Shown one piece after another: positions 33,712 through 37,455 of a stretch of DNA of 37,455 bases (the stretch's first letter is position 1; every line of letters begins with the position of its first letter). A program made the translations under genes and the position numbers. This DNA is from Opitutia bacterium Tous-C4FEB. Lineage in GTDB: Bacteria; Verrucomicrobiota; Verrucomicrobiia; Opitutales; Opitutaceae. Under the pieces are notes generated by a model. That model was not told the DNA's origin and did no database searches. It worked only from the letters and a program-made list of their open reading frames with translations. The stretch spans positions 1 to 37,455 of the forward strand of contig NEVA01000027.1 in assembly GCA_002304445.1 (NCBI GenBank), written 5' to 3'.

Positions 33712-36359
33712 GCGGCTTTGGGGCTAAGGGTGGGAGCGACGCGGGACGCCCAACGCGCGCGCCACGAGCGCCGCGGGGCCGGGTTTTCGACCTGCTCGGC
33801 ACCGACCAACTCAAGTGCGAGTTTCCGGTCGGCGGTGCGCATCATGGCTTCCCGGGCCGCGGCGCGGTCCGAGGTGTAGATCATCTGGCTCTCCCGGAAA
33901 CGGGAGTTCGAGACATACGCCTGTTTGAGGTTACCCGCCGCGATGCCGGCGTCGGCCATCAGCAGGAGGCCTCGATCCACGGTCTTTCCCTGCGAGGCGT
34001 GCGAGGTGGTTGCATACCCGTGGGTGAAACCGCGGAACCAGGCCGGCAGCACCCGCCCGTCCTTGAGAGAGATTTCACCCGTTTGGTCGATGCCCGCGAT
34101 TTCAACCAAGTCGCCGTTGCGCAAATCCGCCGGCTTCACGTTCGCGCGAATCAAGAGCCGGTCGCCAACCGCGAGGGAGATTTCGTTGGTGGAGCCGACC
34201 TCGAAGCCGCTGGCGTGGCGCGGGTCTATCCGCAGTTCACGCCCGTCGGTGGCGCGCAGCACCAATTGACGCCCCTCCTGCCGGATCACGGCGACCGTGT
34301 CGAATTTCCTGAATTGGCCCCAGGTATGATGGAACGTGAGCACGTCGCCCGGCCGGTAGTTCTCCACCCGTCGCCGGTCCTCCTGCGTCCATTTGAGCGA
34401 CTCTACGGTTGCGACCGAGTGGTCGTTGCCGGTGAGCACACCGGCGGCACGCAATTGGGCGCGCACGGCGGAGGTGAATTCGTGGATTTCTTCCCACACC
34501 GGCGAAATCGCCAGACACGACTTTCCGGATTGCACCGTCCGCACGTAGTCCGCCGCGGCCTCCTGCCACAGGGCACCGCCGTCGGGCTGCTCATGCACCG
34601 CGCCAAGGCGGGTGAATTCATTGAACGCGCCGAAGGCATCGCCCTGCGCCAGCCGTGCGACCGCCTTACGGAATGCCGGGTCTTTCTGGCGGCGAATCTC
34701 TGTCAGGTGAAATACCGGGACGCGGGCAAATTCCTGCAGGCACCGGATCGCGTCGCCGGCCTCGATCGAGGTGTGTTGCTTGATGTCGCCGACGAGGAGC
34801 AACCGGTTGTCGTTGCGCGCGGCCAGCCGGCAGAGGTCGCGCATTTGCCTAACCGACACGAGCCCGGCTTCGTCCACGATCAGCACGCGCCCTTTCGTCG
34901 CCAGTTGCAGCGACTCGTTGGCGAGCAATTGCTGCAACGTATCGGCTTCCGCGGTGAGTTCCCGACGAAGGATGTCGGCGGCGCCGGACGATGGGGCGCA
35001 GCCGAACACACGCCCTCCTGCATGTTCGATACACGCGACTACACTCTTGAGGCACGTAGTTTTGCCGGTGCCTGCGTCACCCTGGAGAATAACCACGCCC
35101 GAAGTAGATCCAAGGACACCCTTCACGGCGGCGGCCTGATCGGCGCCGAGTTCCATCCGGGCGGGCGCGGGGCCGAAACGTTTGCGGGCTTTGAGTTGCC
35201 CGTTGGCCCACCCAGTGAATTCCCGCTCCGCGTCCAAGGCATCGCGCGAGGCAATCTCCTCGTCGACGCGCACCAGATCCCCGGTCCGTTCGCGACTGAC
35301 CAGCGCGCGTTTTAGCGCATCGAGGGCCACTCGGCCGCGACCGGCCACGAGTGCTTCCCGCAGCAGCAATCGGTCATCGACGACCGATTTGCGCTCGAAG
35401 ACGTGGGCTTCGGCGGATCGCAATGCCTCCGCTGGCGTCACCGACGACGGATTGACCTGCCTCCCCGCTGCACGCGCCACCACGGCCCGCAACGCGTCCA
35501 GATGCTCGCCTGCCTCGACCAGCCAGCCCGCGCGCAGCGAGGCGGCAGTCGCCTTGGTCTTGTCGGCCCGACTCCGGACCGCGATGGCCTGCAGCTCATC
35601 CTGGGAATGGCTACCAGTCTTTGCCGCCTCGCGGAGAATTTCCCGTCGACGCTTGCCGAAGACTTCGCGCAAGGCGGCGGGAACGCCTTTCACCGCGAAC
35701 CCGATGCGCTGGCCTTGTTCCAGTTCATACCCCGCGGCGGTCATCATGGCCGCGAGTTTATTGTAGCAGACTTCCCGCAGGTAACCCTGATGCCGGTAGA
35801 ATCCGGACGGCTGGACGCCCTTCCACCGCTCTTCGCTTCCGTCGAAAGTGAGGTTCATGATGCACACGTGGGTGTGCAACTGGGGGTCAAGCGCCCGGTT
35901 GGCGTCGTGGGTGACGACCGCCGCGACCATCTCTCCCGTGCGCCGGTCAGAGTTTTGGCCGCCTCGCCGCACGCGCGTCGCCGTCAGGGCCTCGGCTTCT
36001 TTAAGCGTCTCGGCCACGGCTTCCTGCCACCACTGTCCGATCCGTTCGTCACCGCCGACCAGATGTAGCACCGACACATCCTTGGGCGGAGAAATCTGGC
36101 CGAAGTAGCAGACTCGCCGGTTCTCACCCTTATTCCGCACCATGAGCTTTGCTCCGGAGACAGGATGAAGGCCCGCACAAAGATTGGTGAAGTGGGCCAA
36201 CTCGCACACCCCTTCCAATCCAAGACGTTTGGCACCCTGACCCTGCCACCGCATTTCAACCTTACCCTCCTGCGTCAGGTAGTCACCCACGGCCATGTGC
36301 TCCCGGAAATACTCCACGGCACCGTTCGCAAGCACACAGGGTTTATCGAATCTCACCAT
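33708..36359 (-). CDS. MobF-type conjugative relaxase/helicase (TrwC/TraI/TraA family)
   Basis: An 883-residue relaxase-helicase. Positions are counted from the ATG at 36359. The N-terminal relaxase domain has candidate catalytic tyrosines in VEYFREHMAVGDYLTQEG (Tyr17 and Tyr27) and the metal-binding three-His signature THDANRALDPQLHTHV (H151, H162, H164). A superfamily I helicase follows, with Walker A QGDAGTGKTT (about 426-435), Walker B LIVDEAG, and a late GYATTSHASQGKTVDRG motif. It would nick oriT, stay covalently attached to the 5' end and unwind the transferred strand. Start: a second ATG at 36371 is possible; related proteins begin close to 'MxRFDKP', so I use 36359. It leads the minus-strand operon and faces the oriT-like region. 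Confidence 0.9.
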   Translation of the reverse strand: MVRFDKPCVLANGAVEYFREHMAVGDYLTQEGKVEMRWQGQGAKRLGLEGVCELAHFTNLCAGLHPVSGAKLMVRNKGENRRVCYFGQISPPKDVSVLHLVGGDERIGQWWQEAVAETLKEAEALTATRVRRGGQNSDRRTGEMVAAVVTHDANRALDPQLHTHVCIMNLTFDGSEERWKGVQPSGFYRHQGYLREVCYNKLAAMMTAAGYELEQGQRIGFAVKGVPAALREVFGKRRREILREAAKTGSHSQDELQAIAVRSRADKTKATAASLRAGWLVEAGEHLDALRAVVARAAGRQVNPSSVTPAEALRSAEAHVFERKSVVDDRLLLREALVAGRGRVALDALKRALVSRERTGDLVRVDEEIASRDALDAEREFTGWANGQLKARKRFGPAPARMELGADQAAAVKGVLGSTSGVVILQGDAGTGKTTCLKSVVACIEHAGGRVFGCAPSSGAADILRRELTAEADTLQQLLANESLQLATKGRVLIVDEAGLVSVRQMRDLCRLAARNDNRLLLVGDIKQHTSIEAGDAIRCLQEFARVPVFHLTEIRRQKDPAFRKAVARLAQGDAFGAFNEFTRLGAVHEQPDGGALWQEAAADYVRTVQSGKSCLAISPVWEEIHEFTSAVRAQLRAAGVLTGNDHSVATVESLKWTQEDRRRVENYRPGDVLTFHHTWGQFRKFDTVAVIRQEGRQLVLRATDGRELRIDPRHASGFEVGSTNEISLAVGDRLLIRANVKPADLRNGDLVEIAGIDQTGEISLKDGRVLPAWFRGFTHGYATTSHASQGKTVDRGLLLMADAGIAAGNLKQAYVSNSRFRESQMIYTSDRAAAREAMMRTADRKLALELVGAEQVENPAPRRSWRARWASRVAPTLSPKAA

Positions 36360-36551
36360 GATTCGAACCATGCCTAAAAACCATACGATGGCGAGTCTAA
36401 ACGCCATACGAGGCAACCAAGAAGGCCTGAGATCGAGCAATTGAGTGACCCAGCCGGCACTATTCTCTCACCGAGAGATTGCACCTTGCTCAAGGCATCT
36501 AAGAGCGGCACCAGCCGCATGTTCTGCCTATAAATCCGAGGACACGCCACC

Positions 36552-36567
36552 CCTAGCGTTCGCTAGG
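36552..36567. repeat. Inverted repeat CCTAGCG-TT-CGCTAGG
   Basis: Perfect seven-base arms separated by two bases. Relaxases commonly recognise an inverted repeat beside nic, so this is a candidate relaxase site. It could also bind a dimeric regulator. Confidence 0.5.
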
Positions 36568-36593
36568 AAATTCTCGTTCCGCCACCACTACAT

Positions 36594-36637
36594 CGCTACT
36601 TCGCCACTACTCGACCACTACTTCGTCGCTACTTTCT
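36594..36637 (+). repeat. Four tandem 11-base repeats, consensus CRCTACTTCGN
   Basis: Units start at 36594, 36605, 36616 and 36627 and read cgctacttcgc, cactactcgac, cactacttcgt and cgctactttct. A partial CACTAC precedes them at 36586. The 11-base period places all sites on one face of the helix, as in iterons or cooperative accessory-protein sites at oriT. Confidence 0.65.
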
Positions 36638-36698
36638 ACCGGCCATACGAAAATTTTTTTCGATTTACTTAAAGCCATACGCAGATAGCGTTCCGGCG

Positions 36699-37076
36699 AT
36701 GGCAGAAACCAACGAACTTCACGCCCGCCTCATGGAGGACGCCCGGAACTACGACCCCACCGCGCACCACCGGGGCCTGCTCGCGCCTTACCGCGACGTG
36801 CTCCTCGTCTGGCGGGCGAAGTTCATGAGCTACGAGCACATCGCGGCGACGCTCTCCGCCAACGGCATCAGAGTTTCGCCGGCCGGCGTCGGCGTTTACT
36901 GCCGCAGCCAATTCACGAAGGCCGAGATCGAGCGCGTCCGCCGTGAGAACCGCGCCACGATCCGTGCCACCGCACCAGCACGCGCTTCCAACCCAGTTCC
37001 TCCGGCGGTCATGCCGCCTCCCGTCGAACCCACCTCCGGACGGCGCGGCCCGAAGATCGCGCGGGATAACTACTGA
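36699..37076 (+). CDS. TraK-like DNA-binding protein of the transfer region
   Basis: A 125-residue basic protein. A helical core LLAPYRDVLLVWRAKFMSYE is followed by a helix-turn-helix-like segment IAATLSANGIRVSPAGVGVY, and a Pro/Arg-rich flexible tail (about 90-125). This 'IAxxLxxxGIxVSxxxV' pattern occurs in small DNA-binding proteins beside oriT, such as TraK-like proteins, which wrap or bend oriT DNA. Divergence from the relaxase operon and the following ParA/TraL-like gene fit that role. It is the best local candidate to bind the phased 11-base repeats or the CCATACG motifs. No specific TraK homology can be proven by eye. Confidence 0.65.
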   Translation: MAETNELHARLMEDARNYDPTAHHRGLLAPYRDVLLVWRAKFMSYEHIAATLSANGIRVSPAGVGVYCRSQFTKAEIERVRRENRATIRATAPARASNPVPPAVMPPPVEPTSGRRGPKIARDNY

Positions 37077-37092
37077 ACCTCTGTTCCTAACC

Positions 37093-37455
37093 ATGCCCAC
37101 CAAACGCATTATTCTATTTCCCCAGGACAAGGGCGGTATCGGCAAGAGCTTTGTCGCCACCTTACTTCACGACTATCTCACCGACGCTGGCGTTCGCGTA
37201 AAGGCGTTCGACCTCGATCACGCGAATTCGACGTTCAACCGGCTGGTGCCCGAAGCCGAGTTCATCGACACCGACGTCGACGCCGACAAACTCGGTGTGC
37301 TCGACCGGATCGTCCATGTTCTCCCGGACGCCGATGTCGTGTTGGTGGACAACCGTGCCACCGGCGGCAGCAAGGTGATCGCTTACCTCGACGAGACGCG
37401 CCTGCCGGAGTTGCAGGATGAATTCGGCTGCGTGCTGGTGTTCGCAGTGATCGCG
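37093..37455 (+). CDS. ParA/TraL-like P-loop ATPase, cut by the window end
   Basis: The first 121 codons of a ParA/MinD-superfamily ATPase. The deviant Walker A is KGGIGKS near residue 13 (FPQDKGGIGKSFVATLL), VKAFDLDHAN is the Walker A' region, and DVVLVDNRATGG resembles Walker B. Such proteins serve in partition (ParA) or, next to traK in IncP-like transfer regions, as TraL. The 16-base gap from the TraK-like gene implies one operon. No ParB is seen, so TraL-like or ParA-like remains open. The C-terminal part lies outside the window. Confidence 0.8.
   Translation, partial: MPTKRIILFPQDKGGIGKSFVATLLHDYLTDAGVRVKAFDLDHANSTFNRLVPEAEFIDTDVDADKLGVLDRIVHVLPDADVVLVDNRATGGSKVIAYLDETRLPELQDEFGCVLVFAVIA

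Larger units (their letters stand above)
36381..36681 (+). promoter_or_regulatory. Four CCATACG motifs flanking the control region
   Basis: CCATACG occurs at 36381-36387, 36404-36410, 36643-36649 and 36675-36681, always in the same orientation; the last three are preceded by G, giving GCCATACG. Two copies lie 22-45 bases upstream of the relaxase ATG and two just upstream of the 36699 gene. This is the distribution of an operator recognised by one autoregulator of both divergent operons. Confidence 0.5.
36360..36698. other. Non-coding oriT/control region candidate
   Basis: About 340 bases between divergent transfer genes with no credible frame and higher AT content. It holds two CCATACG motifs near the relaxase start (36381, 36404) and two near the divergent gene (36643, 36675), a TCTCTC/GAGAGA inverted repeat (36464-36478), a perfect CCTAGCG/CGCTAGG inverted repeat (36552-36567), four phased 11-base repeats (36594-36637) and an AAAATTTTTTT tract (36650-36660). 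In IncP-type plasmids oriT lies in just this position, between the relaxase-side genes and traK/traL. The nick site cannot be assigned. Confidence 0.55.

Noticed and set aside
36360-36372. A 13-base match between the relaxase start and the T arm of tRNA-Gln (GATTCGAACCATG), considered as an att site
   Set aside because: It falls on the Met-Val-Arg-Ile codons of the relaxase, is in inverse orientation, covers only the T loop and could arise by chance.
1-37455. CRISPR arrays, rRNA genes and insertion-sequence transposases
   Set aside because: No regular spacer-repeat series, no rRNA-like segments and no DDE or HUH transposase motifs were seen on either strand.

Overview
The window is a GC-rich bacterial chromosome segment with many strongly coding genes, few convincing Shine-Dalgarno sites, and several GTG starts. 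The mix of genes (RhaS/LsrB-type sugar ABC operon, stand-alone HNH protein, double SEC-C protein, GlnD, ValRS with a TMGH-type HIGH motif) suggests Verrucomicrobiota, probably an Opitutales relative. This is an inference from protein resemblance; there is no rRNA in the window. From about 22 kb onward the composition and gene content change to those of an integrated conjugative or mobilizable element, of which only the left part is present.

Layout. (1) 70-1259: a visibly AT-richer patch, minus strand, with an AbrB-type protein, a four-helix membrane protein and an uncharacterised protein. (2) 1537-5547: a plus-strand surface-glycan-like set: methyltransferase, large polytopic membrane protein, NAD-dependent epimerase whose usual catalytic Tyr is Asn. 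(3) 5615-6208: a small antitoxin plus Doc-like toxin whose catalytic His is Gln. (4) 6245-12754: minus-strand genes: TatD hydrolase, a complete sugar ABC importer (ATPase, two permeases, binding protein) in one tightly packed operon, a TPR protein and a YchJ/SEC-C protein. (5) 12755-13432: a region with an orphan valine-rich leader peptide and a strong intrinsic terminator, which looks like an attenuator without its usual operon. (6) 13433-21806: HNH endonuclease, small membrane protein, GAF histidine kinase, glnD, and valS divergent from glnD. (7) 21885-21958: tRNA-Gln(UUG).

Accessory region (about 22-37.5 kb). Beyond tRNA-Gln lies a three-gene minus-strand cassette (22438-25287). Its first gene encodes a predicted PD-(D/E)XK-type nuclease; the other two are unrecognised. 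The cassette lies between two imperfect 28-bp direct repeats (22186 and 25421). The second repeat is the 3' end of a large serine recombinase gene, and the first copy preserves the same reading-frame tail and stop. This suggests a passenger defence-like module next to, and perhaps mobilised by, the recombinase. Upstream of the recombinase, in one compact minus-strand operon, are a winged-helix protein, a 1772-residue fused N6-methylase/SNF2 helicase (DarB-like architecture) with an apparently overprinted small gene near its 5' end, a small unknown protein, and a MobF-type relaxase/helicase. A non-coding region at 36360-36698 carries four helically phased 11-bp repeats, a perfect 7-bp-arm inverted repeat and four CCATACG motifs. 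It separates the relaxase operon from divergent TraK-like and ParA/TraL-like genes, the expected arrangement of an oriT/relaxosome control region. The right end of the element is outside the window.
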